NCBI GenBank assembly: GCA_046349155.1
Contig: JAXMCW010000001.1
Location: 1,488,001 to 1,552,000 of the forward strand
Direction: 5' to 3'
From: Alsobacter sp046349155
Lineage (GTDB): Bacteria > Pseudomonadota > Alphaproteobacteria > Rhizobiales > Beijerinckiaceae
DNA length: 64,000 nt
This document shows, in pieces, positions 1-7,840 of the stretch. The translations under genes were made by a program, and so were the position numbers. Each line of letters starts with the position of its first letter. The first letter of the stretch is position 1. The notes beneath the pieces were generated by a model. That model made no database searches. It was not told the DNA's origin and saw only the letters and a program-made list of their open reading frames with translations.

Positions 1-717
1 GTCGAAGGCCACGTTGAATTTCCGGGGCAGGCCGGTCAGCGAGCGGTCATTGAGCACGTGGAAGTGCCACTCGCGGGCCAAGGGGCGGGTGTCGATGAGC
101 GCCTGAGGGTCGATGCCCGCCGTCGCGTCGCCCGTCACGTTGCGGATGTTGTCCGCCCCCGACCCGCGGGAGCAGAGCCCCAGGTCCTGCAGCCCCTCGA
201 CGAAGGCCACGGCATCCTGCGCCTTGATCTCCCGCACCTGGAGATTCGCGCGGGTGGTGGCGTGCGCGTAGCCGCCGCCGAGCCGGTCGGCGATGTCTGC
301 GAGCCCGGCGAATTGCTGCGCCCTGAGGATCCCGTTGGGGATGCGCAGGCGGCACATGTAGCTGTCTTGAGCCGGCGCGACGTAGAAGAGCCCGTAATAG
401 CGCCAGCGGAAATTGTCGGCGGGCTTGGGATATTGCCCGGTCGTTGCCTGGGCGCGCAGACGGGGATAGGCGTCGAAGGGGTGCTCCTCGCGCTTCCACT
501 TCTCCTGGTCGACGAGCTTCCCGCCTGCCGCTGCAACGCGGTCCTGCGCCTCGATGTGGATGGCGTCAGGGCCTGTCGGCCGGGAGACTGGAATAGCCGG
601 GGCGGCCGCCTGTCCGGCGCCGAGGCCCGGCAGCCCCCGTGCGCCGCGGCCGGCCTGCACTCCGGAGACGAAGCCTTCGAGGTAGCGCTTTTGGTCGGGG
701 GAGAAATCCTGGCTCAT
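1..717 (-). CDS. nirA: Ferredoxin-type nitrite reductase NirA, N-terminal part (runs off the window)
   Basis: This frame stays open from ATG 717 to the left edge (239 codons), so the C-terminal part lies outside. The protein begins MSQDFSPDQKRYLEGFVSG and contains FRWRYYGLFYVAPAQDSYMC, then GGYAHATTRANLQVREI and a GSGADNIRNVTG segment. These match the N-terminal half of sirohaem/4Fe-4S nitrite/sulfite reductases (ferredoxin-like half-domain followed by the first catalytic domain). The enzyme reduces nitrite to ammonium in the cytoplasm. The cysteines that hold the 4Fe-4S/sirohaem are expected in the missing half and cannot be checked. It lies 7 bp after the FAD reductase gene and is the last visible gene of the nitrate operon, which favours nitrite over sulfite as substrate. 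Confidence 0.88.
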   Translation of the reverse strand, partial: MSQDFSPDQKRYLEGFVSGVQAGRGARGLPGLGAGQAAAPAIPVSRPTGPDAIHIEAQDRVAAAGGKLVDQEKWKREEHPFDAYPRLRAQATTGQYPKPADNFRWRYYGLFYVAPAQDSYMCRLRIPNGILRAQQFAGLADIADRLGGGYAHATTRANLQVREIKAQDAVAFVEGLQDLGLCSRGSGADNIRNVTGDATAGIDPQALIDTRPLAREWHFHVLNDRSLTGLPRKFNVAFD

Positions 718-724
718 CGCGCCC

Positions 725-1957
725 TCACGCCGCCTGGAGGTCGGCGATCGCCCGGCCGAACACGAGCGATCCGCGCAAGCCGGACACGTCCGCGCCGGAG
801 CGCAGCAGGCCGAGGTACCAGAGCGCGTCGCCCGTCTCGCCGTGCAGCACCACGCCGGCGAGCCGGTTCCCGTTGAGCACCAGGCGGCGATAGTGACGCC
901 GCGCGCGATCGACGAAGACGAGGTCCTCGTCGCCCGGCTGCGCCTCGATGCGGCCCGCCGAGAAGACCCCGACCCCCGACACCTTGAGGTTCGTGGCGAC
1001 GACGGAGCCGGCATAGGCCGCGTCCCCGCCCGCCAGCCGCTCGGCGAGCACGCGCGCCTGTTCGTAGCCGGGCTCGACCAACCCGTAGCAGAGGCCGCGG
1101 TGCTCGGCGCATTCGCCGATCGCGAAGATATCGGCCGCCGAGGTGGCGAGCCCGTCGTCGACCTGCACGCCGCGCCCCACCACGACGCCCGCCCGACGCG
1201 CGACGTCGATGGCGGGCTTCACGCCAACCGCGCAGACGACGAGGTCTGCGGGCAGCACGCGCCCGTCCTTCAGCGCCAGAGCCTCGACCCGTTCCTCCCC
1301 GAGCACGGCCGCGCTGTCGGCCTGCAGCAGGACGCGGACGCCCTTCTCCTCCACGGCCTCGAGCAGCATGCGGGCCGCCGCCGCGTCGAGCTGGCGCTCC
1401 ATCAGCCGGTCCATGAGGTGCACGAGCGTCACCTTATGCCCGGCCTTGGCGAGGCCTGTCGCCGCCTCGATCCCGAGCAGCCCGCCCCCGATCACGACGG
1501 CACGGGACCCCGGGGAGAGATTCGACATCGCCTCAACGTCCGTCCGGTCCCGGAAGGTCATCGCTCCCGGCAGGTCCATGCCTGGAAGCGGCAGCCGGAT
1601 GGCGTCCGATCCCGTGGCGAGGACGGCGAGATCGAAGCCGAGCACCTCGCCGTCGTCCAGCGTCGCGGTGCGTCCGGGCGCGTCGAGCATCGCCACGCGG
1701 CGGCCGAGGCGCATGGAGATGCCTTGCGCCTCGGCCCAACCCTCGGGTCGCAAGGTCAGGTCGCCATCCGCGACCTCGCCGGCCAGCAGCGAGGAGAGCA
1801 ACACGCGGTTATAGGCCGGCCACGCCTCGGCACCGACCACCGTGACCGCGAACCGGTCGGGCGCGAGCGCCAGGAGACGCTCGAGGAAGCGGGTGGCGAC
1901 CATGCCATTGCCGATCACCAGGAGACGCTCACGACCGGGCGAGAAACGGGCCGCCAT
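725..1957 (-). CDS. FAD-dependent NAD(P)H oxidoreductase of nitrite assimilation (NirB N-domain-like)
   Basis: About 410 aa pyridine-nucleotide disulfide oxidoreductase fold. The N-terminal FAD-binding motif is LLVIGNGMVATRF, the central NAD(P)-binding glycine motif is AVVIGGGLLGIEAA, and a late FAD-contact segment is SAADIFAIGECAEH. The architecture matches the flavin module of NirB and rubredoxin/ferredoxin reductases, but there is no sirohaem domain. It therefore probably passes electrons from NAD(P)H to the separate NirA encoded next. I chose ATG 1957 (MAARFSPGRERLL) because it starts 1 bp after the transporter ATPase stop; an in-frame ATG at 1975 would overlap that gene. The exact electron acceptor is inferred. 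Confidence 0.85.
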   Translation of the reverse strand: MAARFSPGRERLLVIGNGMVATRFLERLLALAPDRFAVTVVGAEAWPAYNRVLLSSLLAGEVADGDLTLRPEGWAEAQGISMRLGRRVAMLDAPGRTATLDDGEVLGFDLAVLATGSDAIRLPLPGMDLPGAMTFRDRTDVEAMSNLSPGSRAVVIGGGLLGIEAATGLAKAGHKVTLVHLMDRLMERQLDAAAARMLLEAVEEKGVRVLLQADSAAVLGEERVEALALKDGRVLPADLVVCAVGVKPAIDVARRAGVVVGRGVQVDDGLATSAADIFAIGECAEHRGLCYGLVEPGYEQARVLAERLAGGDAAYAGSVVATNLKVSGVGVFSAGRIEAQPGDEDLVFVDRARRHYRRLVLNGNRLAGVVLHGETGDALWYLGLLRSGADVSGLRGSLVFGRAIADLQAA

Positions 1958-1958
1958 G

Positions 1959-2771
1959 TCAGGCGGCCTCGACATAGTGGTGGCGCTCGTAGAGGAAGCG
2001 GAGCACGCCCTCGCGGGCCTTGAGATAGGCGGGGTGGTTGACTATCTCGAGCCGCTTGCGCGGGCGGGAGAGATCGACCTCCTGCACCTCGCCGATCCGC
2101 GCCGCCGGGCCATTCGTCATCATCACGATGCGGTCAGAGAGCAGCACGGCCTCGTCGACGTCGTGCGTGATCATGATGACCGTGTTGCCCAATGTCGCGT
2201 GGATCTGCATCAGCGAGTCCTGCAGGTGCGCCCGGGTCAGCGCATCGAGCGCGCCGAAGGGCTCGTCCAGCAGCAGCACCTTCGGCTCCATGGCGAGCGC
2301 ACGGGCGATGCCCACGCGCTGCTTCATGCCGCCGGAGATCTCGGAGGGGCGCTTGTCGACGGCGTGCGCCATCTGCACCAGTTCAAGATTATGCATCGTC
2401 CAGGCATGGCGCTCGGCCTTGGTCTTGCCCTTCAGCACCTTGTCAACCGCCAGCCGGACATTGGCGTAGACGGTGAGCCAGGGCAGCAGGCTGTGGTTCT
2501 GGAAGACGACGGCGCGGTCCGGCCCGGGGCTGTTGACCTCGCGGTCCTCCAGCAGCACGGCGCCGGTCGTGACCTGTGTGAGGCCCGCGATGAGGTTCAG
2601 CAGCGTGGACTTGCCGCAGCCCGAATGCCCGATGATGGAGACGAAATCGCCGGCATCGATCGTGAGGCTCACGTCGCGCAGGACCTCGGTGGAGAGGCCG
2701 CCACGGCTGAAGCTCTTGCCGACGTGGTCGAGCCGAAGATAGGCGCGGGCTGACGGTTGGGAGATGGTCAT
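1959..2771 (-). CDS. nrtD: Nitrate ABC transporter ATP-binding protein (NrtD/NasD type)
   Basis: 270 aa ABC ATPase. Walker A is GHSGCGKSTLLN, the signature is SGGMKQRVGIARAL, Walker B is VLLLDEPFGALD and the switch histidine lies in MITHDVDEA. The family is the NitT/TauT (nitrate, sulfonate, taurine) class, and the residues around QNHSLLPWLTVYANV are typical of the nitrate members. It energises import of nitrate (or nitrite/cyanate) with the permease 10 bp upstream and the binding protein beyond it. Specificity is inferred from the operon, which also holds NasT/NasS and nitrite reductase. NrtC-type proteins carry a C-terminal regulatory domain; this one does not. Confidence 0.9.
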   Translation of the reverse strand: MTISQPSARAYLRLDHVGKSFSRGGLSTEVLRDVSLTIDAGDFVSIIGHSGCGKSTLLNLIAGLTQVTTGAVLLEDREVNSPGPDRAVVFQNHSLLPWLTVYANVRLAVDKVLKGKTKAERHAWTMHNLELVQMAHAVDKRPSEISGGMKQRVGIARALAMEPKVLLLDEPFGALDALTRAHLQDSLMQIHATLGNTVIMITHDVDEAVLLSDRIVMMTNGPAARIGEVQEVDLSRPRKRLEIVNHPAYLKAREGVLRFLYERHHYVEAA

Positions 2772-2781
2772 GGGGCCCTCC

Positions 2782-3696
2782 TCAGGACGCGCTGGTTCCG
2801 CGGGTGACGAGGGCGCCGATGGCCCCCACGAGACGGTCGAGGGCGAAGCCGACGAGGCCGATATAGGCGAGGGCTACGATGATGTCGGGCAGGCGCGAGG
2901 AGTTCCAGGCGTCCCAGATGAAGAAGCCGATGCCCACGCCGCCCGTCAGCATCTCCGCCGCCACGATGGCGAGCCAGGAGAGCCCGATGCCGATGCGCAG
3001 TCCCGTGAAGATGTAGGGGGCCGCGGACGGCAGCATGATCGTCCAGAAGAACTCGAAGGCGTTGAGGCGCAGCACGGCCGCGACGTTGCGGTAGTCCTGC
3101 GGGATGTTCCGGATGCCGACGGCCGTGTTGATGATGATCGGCCACACGGCCGTGATGAAGATCACGAAGATCGCGGAAGGTCGGGTGTCGCGGAACGCCG
3201 CGAGGGCGATCGGCAGCCAGGCGAGAGGCGGCACGGTGCGCAGCACCTGGAAGATCGGGTCGAGCCCGCGCATCGCCCATTGCGACTGGCCAACGAGGCA
3301 GCCCAGGAGCACGCCGACGACGGCGGCCAGCCCGAAGCCCACGGCGACGCGCTGCAGCGAGACCAGCACGCGCCAGCCCAGCCCGATGTCCTGGCTTCCA
3401 TAGTCGAAGAAGGGCGCCACGATGAGGTCGCGCGCCTCCGCCCAGATCACCGAGGGAGCAGGCAAGGTCGCACCCGGCCGGTCGCAGAGGATCTGCCAGA
3501 CCAGGAGCAGGAGCGCGAGCATCACGGCCGGAGGCGCGACGACGGTGGCGATCCAGGCGCCGACGCGGCGGGCCCGGCCCGTCCAATCCACCCGCGCCTT
3601 CGGCAGGGCGAGCACGGTCGCCGACGCGGCCTGCGCAGGAACGGGCGGTTGGCCCGCCGTAGCTGGACCCTCACTCTTCAGGATGGCCAGTGCCAT
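2782..3696 (-). CDS. nrtB: Nitrate ABC transporter permease
   Basis: 304 aa inner-membrane permease of the NitT/TauT class. A hydrophobic segment begins near residue 45 (ATVVAPPAVMLALLLLVWQI). The coupling EAA loop appears around LDPIFQVLRTVPPLAWLPIA and the C-terminal half holds several further membrane segments. The first about 40 residues are a proline/alanine-rich cytoplasmic extension. The gene lies between the substrate-binding protein (55 bp upstream) and the ATPase (10 bp downstream), so the three form one importer. The nitrate assignment rests on context rather than on specific residues. Confidence 0.9.
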   Translation of the reverse strand: MALAILKSEGPATAGQPPVPAQAASATVLALPKARVDWTGRARRVGAWIATVVAPPAVMLALLLLVWQILCDRPGATLPAPSVIWAEARDLIVAPFFDYGSQDIGLGWRVLVSLQRVAVGFGLAAVVGVLLGCLVGQSQWAMRGLDPIFQVLRTVPPLAWLPIALAAFRDTRPSAIFVIFITAVWPIIINTAVGIRNIPQDYRNVAAVLRLNAFEFFWTIMLPSAAPYIFTGLRIGIGLSWLAIVAAEMLTGGVGIGFFIWDAWNSSRLPDIIVALAYIGLVGFALDRLVGAIGALVTRGTSAS

Positions 3697-3751
3697 GCGA
3701 TCCTCCTCGAGGCTGTCCGGAACCCGTGGTCCCGGGCGTGGTGTCCGGGGG

Positions 3752-5071
3752 TCAGGCGACGCGCTTGATGCCGAGGCTGGCGAGGTAGGCGGAGGGGTTC
3801 TCGGGATCGAAGACCTTGCCGTCGAAGAAGGTATCCTTGCCGCGCGAGGTGCTCGCGGGGATGTCGCCCGCCGCGACGCCGAGGGACTTCGCAGCCTCGC
3901 GCCAGATGTCCTCGCGGTTCACCTTGTCGACGAGCGCCTTGATGTCGGTCGTCGGATCGAACTTGCCCCAGCGGATGTTCTCCGCGATGAACCAGGCGTC
4001 GTGGCTCTTGAAGGGATAAGAGGCCTCGCCCTGCCAGAACTTCATCTGCAGGCCGGTGCCCGTCACCACCTTGCCGCGGCCATAGTTGATGTCGCCCTTG
4101 AGACGGCCCAGCACGTCGGCGGGCGGCACGTTGAACCATTGCCGGCGGCCGAGGATCTGCGCCATCTCCTCCTTGTTGGCCATCTGGTCACACCAGATCT
4201 GGGCCTCCATCACGGCCATGAGGAGGGCGCGGGCCGCCTTCGGGTTCTTCTCGACCCACTCGGCGCGCATGCCCAGGGCCTTCTCGGGATGGCCCTTCCA
4301 GAGCTCGCCCGTGGTGCAGGCGGTGAATCCGATGCCCTGGTTGACGAGTTGCTCGTTCCACGGCTCGCCCACGCAGAAGGCGTCCATGGTGCCGACCTTC
4401 ATGTTGGCGACCATCTGGGGCGGCGGCACCACGATGGTGGCGACATCCTTGTCGGGGTCGATGCCGCCCGCGGCGAGCCAGTAGCGGATCCACAAATCGT
4501 GCGTGCCGCCGGGGAAGGTCATCGCGACCTTCACCTCCTTGCCATCCGCCTTGCGCTTCTCGAAGGCGGCCTTGAGCGGCGAGGCGTCGAGGCCGACAGG
4601 GAGGTCCTTGTAGTCGTTGGAGACGGAGATGCCCTGGCTGTCCGTGTTCAGCCGAGCCAGGATCGCGATGGGCGTGGGCACGTTGTTCTGTGTCACCTTC
4701 CCCGTGCTGATGAGGTAGGGCATCGGCGTCAGGATGTGGGCGCCGTCGATTCCGTTCTTCTCGGAGCCGAGAACGATGTTGTCGCGCGTCGCGCCCCAGG
4801 ACGCCTGCTTGGCGACCTCGACATCGGGCATGCCGTGCTTGGCGAAGAGGCCCTTCTCCTTGGCTATGACGAGGGCGGCCGCATCCGTGAGGGCGATGTA
4901 GCCGAGCACGGCCTTGGTCGTTTCCGGGCCCGCCGCCTGGGCGAAGACGCCGGAGGGGGACAGCGCCCTTGCCGCGCCCAGCAGCGCGCTGGCGCCGCCC
5001 GCCTTCAGCAGGGTGCGGCGGCTCAAAGCCGGGATGGACGATGCACCGCGCTCGGGTGACTTCGGGCTCAT
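3752..5071 (-). CDS. nrtA: Nitrate-binding protein of the ABC transporter (NrtA/NasF), Tat-exported
   Basis: 439 aa periplasmic binding protein of the CmpA/NrtA family. It begins MSPKSPERGASSIPALS with a twin-arginine signal SRRTLLKAGG, a hydrophobic stretch and a likely cleavage site after GVFAQA. Family landmarks include VLGYIALTDAAALVIAKEKG, LTPMPYLISTG, TFPGGTHDLWIRYWLAAGG, and FCVGEPWNEQLV. I start at ATG 5071 because the reading frame upstream would run back through the terminator hairpin and promoter of the leader. It is the first gene behind the sigma-54 promoter at 5199-5216 and is a paralogue of the sensor NasS encoded just upstream. Confidence 0.92.
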   Translation of the reverse strand: MSPKSPERGASSIPALSRRTLLKAGGASALLGAARALSPSGVFAQAAGPETTKAVLGYIALTDAAALVIAKEKGLFAKHGMPDVEVAKQASWGATRDNIVLGSEKNGIDGAHILTPMPYLISTGKVTQNNVPTPIAILARLNTDSQGISVSNDYKDLPVGLDASPLKAAFEKRKADGKEVKVAMTFPGGTHDLWIRYWLAAGGIDPDKDVATIVVPPPQMVANMKVGTMDAFCVGEPWNEQLVNQGIGFTACTTGELWKGHPEKALGMRAEWVEKNPKAARALLMAVMEAQIWCDQMANKEEMAQILGRRQWFNVPPADVLGRLKGDINYGRGKVVTGTGLQMKFWQGEASYPFKSHDAWFIAENIRWGKFDPTTDIKALVDKVNREDIWREAAKSLGVAAGDIPASTSRGKDTFFDGKVFDPENPSAYLASLGIKRVA

Positions 5072-5093
5072 GGCTCGGCTCCGCTCCAGAACG

Positions 5094-5140
5094 AAAAACG
5101 CCGCTGACGAGGCCCCACCTGCGTGGGAGCTTGTCAGCGG
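5094..5140 (-). terminator. Intrinsic terminator (attenuator) in the nrt leader
   Basis: On the minus strand the arms CCGCTGAC (5140-5133) and GTCAGCGG (5108-5101) enclose an inner GCTCCCAC/GTGGGGC pairing. They are followed at once by CGTTTTTCG (T-run 5098-5094). This is a Rho-independent terminator placed 23 nt before the nrtA start codon and after the sigma-54 promoter, that is, inside the 5' leader rather than behind a gene. Leaders of this kind are controlled by NasT-type ANTAR antiterminators. A short hairpin at 5148-5135 (stem CAGC/GCTG, loop AGCGCC) competes with the 5' arm of the terminator. Confidence 0.8.
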
Positions 5141-5148
5141 CGCTGCTG
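5135..5148 (-). promoter_or_regulatory. Candidate ANTAR antiterminator hairpin (loop AGCGCC)
   Basis: On the minus strand CAGC-AGCGCC-GCTG forms a short stem with a six-base loop that has A at loop position 1 and G at position 4, the pattern known for ANTAR target hairpins. Its 3' arm (5138-5135) lies inside the 5' arm of the terminator hairpin (5140-5133), so the two structures exclude each other. ANTAR targets normally have a second, upstream hairpin. I could not find a clean one; ATCGAT near 5171-5166 has the A1/G4 pattern but a poor stem. Confidence 0.5.
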
Positions 5149-5198
5149 CGGCCCGGGGGCCGATCGATGCCGGGCGTCGTTGTCCGGCGAAACACTTC

Positions 5199-5216
5199 AT
5201 ACAAGGCTCGTGCCAA
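5199..5216 (-). promoter_or_regulatory. Sigma-54 (-24/-12) promoter of the nrt operon
   Basis: The minus strand reads TTGGCACGAGCCTTGTAT. The -24 element TGGCACG is exact and is separated by four bases from TTGTA, one mismatch from the -12 consensus TTGCA. It sits about 128 bp before nrtA and about 50 bp before the leader terminator, so the start site would be near 5188. RpoN-dependent transcription with NtrC activation is normal for nitrate assimilation genes. Confidence 0.8.
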
Positions 5217-5299
5217 CAGCGCGGAAGGGTCGCCCGGCATGTGAGATCAAGAGGTTGGCCAGATCCTCAGCCTGCCGGGCTCTTGCCCACGAAGTGGGC

Positions 5300-5345
5300 T
5301 TGCGCTGCACTGCAAGGCGACATGAGCATTTGGTGTGCAGCGCAA
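5300..5345. promoter_or_regulatory. Long inverted repeat upstream of the sigma-54 promoter, possible enhancer site
   Basis: TTGCGCTGCAC (5300-5310) and GTGCAGCGCAA (5335-5345) are perfect 11-bp inverted arms with 24 bp between them, centred about 115 bp upstream of the sigma-54 promoter. The centre-facing sequences TGCACACC and TGCACTGC resemble halves of the NtrC consensus TGCACC-N5-GGTGCA. The distance suits a bacterial enhancer-binding protein. The binding protein is not proven. Alternatively the repeat could be the 3' hairpin of nasS, which ends at 5369. Confidence 0.5.
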
Positions 5346-5368
5346 AAGAACGGCAGCGGCCGCCCCGG

Positions 5369-6454
5369 CTAGGCGCCGATCCCGCCAGGTGGCGTCGGGT
5401 CCACCTGCAGCGGCTCCCCCGTCGCCCGGCGATAGCGCTCTAGCCCGAAGACGGCGCGCGCCTCGGCGCAGCCGTCGGCGCCGCCGGGCAACTGCCCGGC
5501 CTGGATCATGTGGCGCAGGATCCAGTCCGCATGGTCGGGCCACGGCGGCAAGGCGTCGGGCGTGAGGCGCAGGTATTGGGGGCCTACCCGCAGGCCGGTT
5601 CCCGTCCTGAACTCGCCAGTGAGGATGGCGCGCGCCATTGGCTGGGGAACCCCCACGGCGTCCTGCCCGGCGAGGACGGCGGCGAGACGGTCGAGATTCC
5701 CGGGCTCGGCAGCCCAACTGGCGGCGGCGGCCACGGCCCTCACGAGCCGCTCCACGGTGTCGGGCGCCTCCGCGTCGAGCCCGGCGCGAACCGCCAGCAC
5801 CTTCTCGACGCAGGGCTCCACGATGTCGGTCCCGGTATGCAGAATCCGTCCGTGGCCTTCCGCGACCGCGAGGCTGTTCCAGGGCGCGCCGACGCAGAAG
5901 CCGTCGATGAGCCCGCTCGCGAGGCTGCGCGCCATGTAGGGCGGCGGTAGGACCACCAGGTTCACGTCCCGGTCCGGATCCACCCCACCGGCCCGCATCC
6001 AGGCCCGCAACTGGTAATGGTGGGAGGAAAAGGGAAAGACATGGCCGAAGGTCGGCGGCGGGGCTCCCCCCGCCCGTCGCGTCCCCACGACGCGGCGCAG
6101 CGCCGTTGCGCTTGCCACCGGATCGGCCAGATCGCCCGTCGCCTCCGCGGCGAGAACGTCGTGCAGAGCCAGCGAGACCGTGATGGCGTTGCCGTTGAGG
6201 TTGAGCGCCATGGGGGCCAGGAGCGGAACCCTGATCTGGCCGATGCCCAGGCTGGCGGCGACCGCCGCTGGTGCAAGCATGTGGGCGGCGTCGATGAAGC
6301 CGAGCGCCAGCTTGTCGCGCAGGTTGGCCCAGGACACGTCGCGCAGGAGGTCGAGGGCTAGCCCCTCCTCCTCGGCGAAACCCTCGCGCGCCGCGACGAG
6401 GAGTAGCGCAGCGTCCATCAGAGGAATGAATCCGACCCGGACGATGCGCGTCAT
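5369..6454 (-). CDS. nasS: Nitrate sensor NasS (binding-protein-like partner of NasT)
   Basis: 361 aa, homologous in layout to NrtA but starting directly with MTRIVRVGFIPLMDAALLLV and lacking any signal peptide, as expected for a cytoplasmic sensor. Shared landmarks are DVSWANLRDKLALGFIDAAH, FPFSSHHYQLRAWMRAGGVD, LPPPYMARS and FCVGAPWNSLAV. In characterised systems NasS binds and silences NasT until nitrate or nitrite is present. The start ATG 6454 overlaps the nasT stop by four bases (ATGA), which fixes the start and implies translational coupling and a 1:1 pair. The nrt promoter follows after the stop. Confidence 0.9.
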   Translation of the reverse strand: MTRIVRVGFIPLMDAALLLVAAREGFAEEEGLALDLLRDVSWANLRDKLALGFIDAAHMLAPAAVAASLGIGQIRVPLLAPMALNLNGNAITVSLALHDVLAAEATGDLADPVASATALRRVVGTRRAGGAPPPTFGHVFPFSSHHYQLRAWMRAGGVDPDRDVNLVVLPPPYMARSLASGLIDGFCVGAPWNSLAVAEGHGRILHTGTDIVEPCVEKVLAVRAGLDAEAPDTVERLVRAVAAAASWAAEPGNLDRLAAVLAGQDAVGVPQPMARAILTGEFRTGTGLRVGPQYLRLTPDALPPWPDHADWILRHMIQAGQLPGGADGCAEARAVFGLERYRRATGEPLQVDPTPPGGIGA

Positions 6455-7035
6455 CGCAGGAGCTCCGCGGCGGTGACGACCGCCTGGGCGATCTCGGACA
6501 GTTTCTTCTTCTCGTTCATCGCCGCCTTGCGCAGCAGGCCATAGGCTTCGTCCTCGCCGATCGACTTGGCCTTCATGAGGATGGCCTTGGCGCGGTCGAT
6601 GACCTTGCGCTCGGCGAGCTGCGACTTGGCCTGCTCCAGCTCGTCCTTCAGCCGCGCGAAGGCGTTGAAGCGGCTCACGCACATGTCGAGAATGGGCTTC
6701 ACCCGCTCCTTGCGCAGGCCGTCGACGACATAGGCGGAGACCCCGGCGTCGATCGCCGCGTTGATCATGGCCGTGTCGGACTGGTCGACGAACATGGCGA
6801 CGGGACGGGGGACTGCGCGGCTCATCTGGAACATCTGCTCCAGCACGTCGCGGCTGGGGCTTTCCAGGTCGACCACGATCACGTCGGGGTCGATGGCGAC
6901 GACGCGCTGAAGCAGGTTCTCCGTGTCCGAGAGATGCACGATGTCGTCGTGGCCGGCCTCGCGAAGTCCCTCCTCAAGGATCGCGCGGCGCACCGGGTTC
7001 TGATCGATGATGACGATCCTGGTCTTCCGCTCCAT
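6451..7035 (-). CDS. nasT: ANTAR-domain transcription antiterminator NasT
   Basis: 194 aa. The N-terminal pseudo-receiver begins MERKTRIVIIDQNPVRRAIL and contains PDVIVVDLESPSRDVLEQM. The C-terminal ANTAR domain contains LAERKVIDRAKAILM, SIGEDEAYGLLRKAAMNEKK and KLSEIAQAVV. The protein binds paired hairpins in leader RNA and prevents formation of a terminator; the leader at 5094-5190 is its obvious target. I start at ATG 7035. The frame stays open upstream to 7287, but that extension is Cys/Arg/Ser-rich and unlike the family. NasT and NasS overlap by ATGA. Confidence 0.92.
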   Translation of the reverse strand: MERKTRIVIIDQNPVRRAILEEGLREAGHDDIVHLSDTENLLQRVVAIDPDVIVVDLESPSRDVLEQMFQMSRAVPRPVAMFVDQSDTAMINAAIDAGVSAYVVDGLRKERVKPILDMCVSRFNAFARLKDELEQAKSQLAERKVIDRAKAILMKAKSIGEDEAYGLLRKAAMNEKKKLSEIAQAVVTAAELLR

Positions 7036-7321
7036 CGAGATCGCGCACTGTCCTGCCTGACCAGCGCCGGTCGTCGACGCCGTCCATCCGCTCTCGCGGC
7101 TGCAAAGGAAGGCAAGCAAGCAGCCTGCCAGCGTGAGTGGCGCTTTGCTCCGTGAGCGGGAGCAGGGTCTATAGCATTGATCCTGACGTCCGACCTGTAA
7201 GCTGGCCTGCGAGAATTTCGACAATTCTGCTTCCGGGGCGGTCCTGTGTTGCGGATCCGTAACTTCCGCTACGGGCCGACTGCTCAAATACCGCTCATGG
7301 CGCGCGTTCCGGCCGCCCGAT
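7036..7321. other. Intergenic region upstream of nasT, left flank of the mobile module
   Basis: No convincing gene in about 290 bp. It must hold the nasT promoter, but I see no clear sigma-54 or sigma-70 match. An inverted repeat AGAATT-TCGAC-AATTCT at 7212-7228 is the only evident operator-like site. The right end abuts the tail of the DUF6508-like gene, where similarity to the second module copy begins (shared GCCAAAGCCG near 7330 and 60090). Confidence 0.5.
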
Positions 7322-7750
7322 TCACGACGCCAAAGCCGCTGCTCGCCTCATGAGAGCCAGCAACAGCCCGCTCTCGAAATCTCCCGCGAGCGACCCCTCG
7401 CAATAGCGGTCCATCCGGACACTCATCGTGAGAAGCTTTCGGAGCTGCTCCGGCGTCGCCGTCCCTATCAGCCTGTGGTCGTCCAAGTGGCTTCGAGCCT
7501 CTTCGGTCGTGCTCCACGCGATCCAATCAAATTCGAGATCAACACAACCGAGATCGTAGGTCGCGTCGAAGAAGCGCTTTGCCTCCGCGCTGAACTCGAA
7601 ATGCGTGAGCATCCAAGTGCCATTCGCGAGCTGAACGCAGTCTTTCCAGGCGCCGAAGGAGAAATCTGGAGCGGTCAAGATCGGCAGGAACGTGGCCAAG
7701 CTGATGAGTTGCTTTCTCTCTTTCTTAGAAATCGTCACGCGCTGAGCCAT
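7322..7750 (-). CDS. DUF6508-like hypothetical protein (copy 1)
   Basis: 142 aa soluble protein, MAQRVTISKKERKQLISLAT at the N-terminus. It has an acidic/aromatic core FFDATYDLGCVDLEFDWIAW and a highly conserved tail MDRYCEGSLAGDFESGLLLA. The FDW-x-x-W core resembles the DUF6508 family; I recall that family rather than having searched it. It is transcribed divergently from the unknown gene at 7892, sharing the 141-bp region that holds the promoter at 7841-7872. A second copy lies at 60083-60511 with 32 substitutions. Function unknown; small divergent genes in such cassettes are often regulators or phage accessory proteins, but nothing here shows DNA binding. Confidence 0.75.
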   Translation of the reverse strand: MAQRVTISKKERKQLISLATFLPILTAPDFSFGAWKDCVQLANGTWMLTHFEFSAEAKRFFDATYDLGCVDLEFDWIAWSTTEEARSHLDDHRLIGTATPEQLRKLLTMSVRMDRYCEGSLAGDFESGLLLALMRRAAALAS

Positions 7751-7840
7751 GCCTCGTCATCGCTTCCTTCGAGCGGTGAGACAAGTCGATCAGCGGTCCG
7801 ACGCCATCCTGACCTGCGCAGCATGAGGTCGCGATGCGCC

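Noticed and set aside
58..876. Plus-strand frame of 272 codons at the left end
   Set aside because: Antisense shadow of nirA and the FAD reductase; low-complexity Arg/Ala/Gly composition.
5281..5297. GCCCAC-TTC-GTGGGC hairpin as a terminator of nasS
   Set aside because: The stem is good but no T-run follows on the minus strand, so intrinsic termination is not supported.
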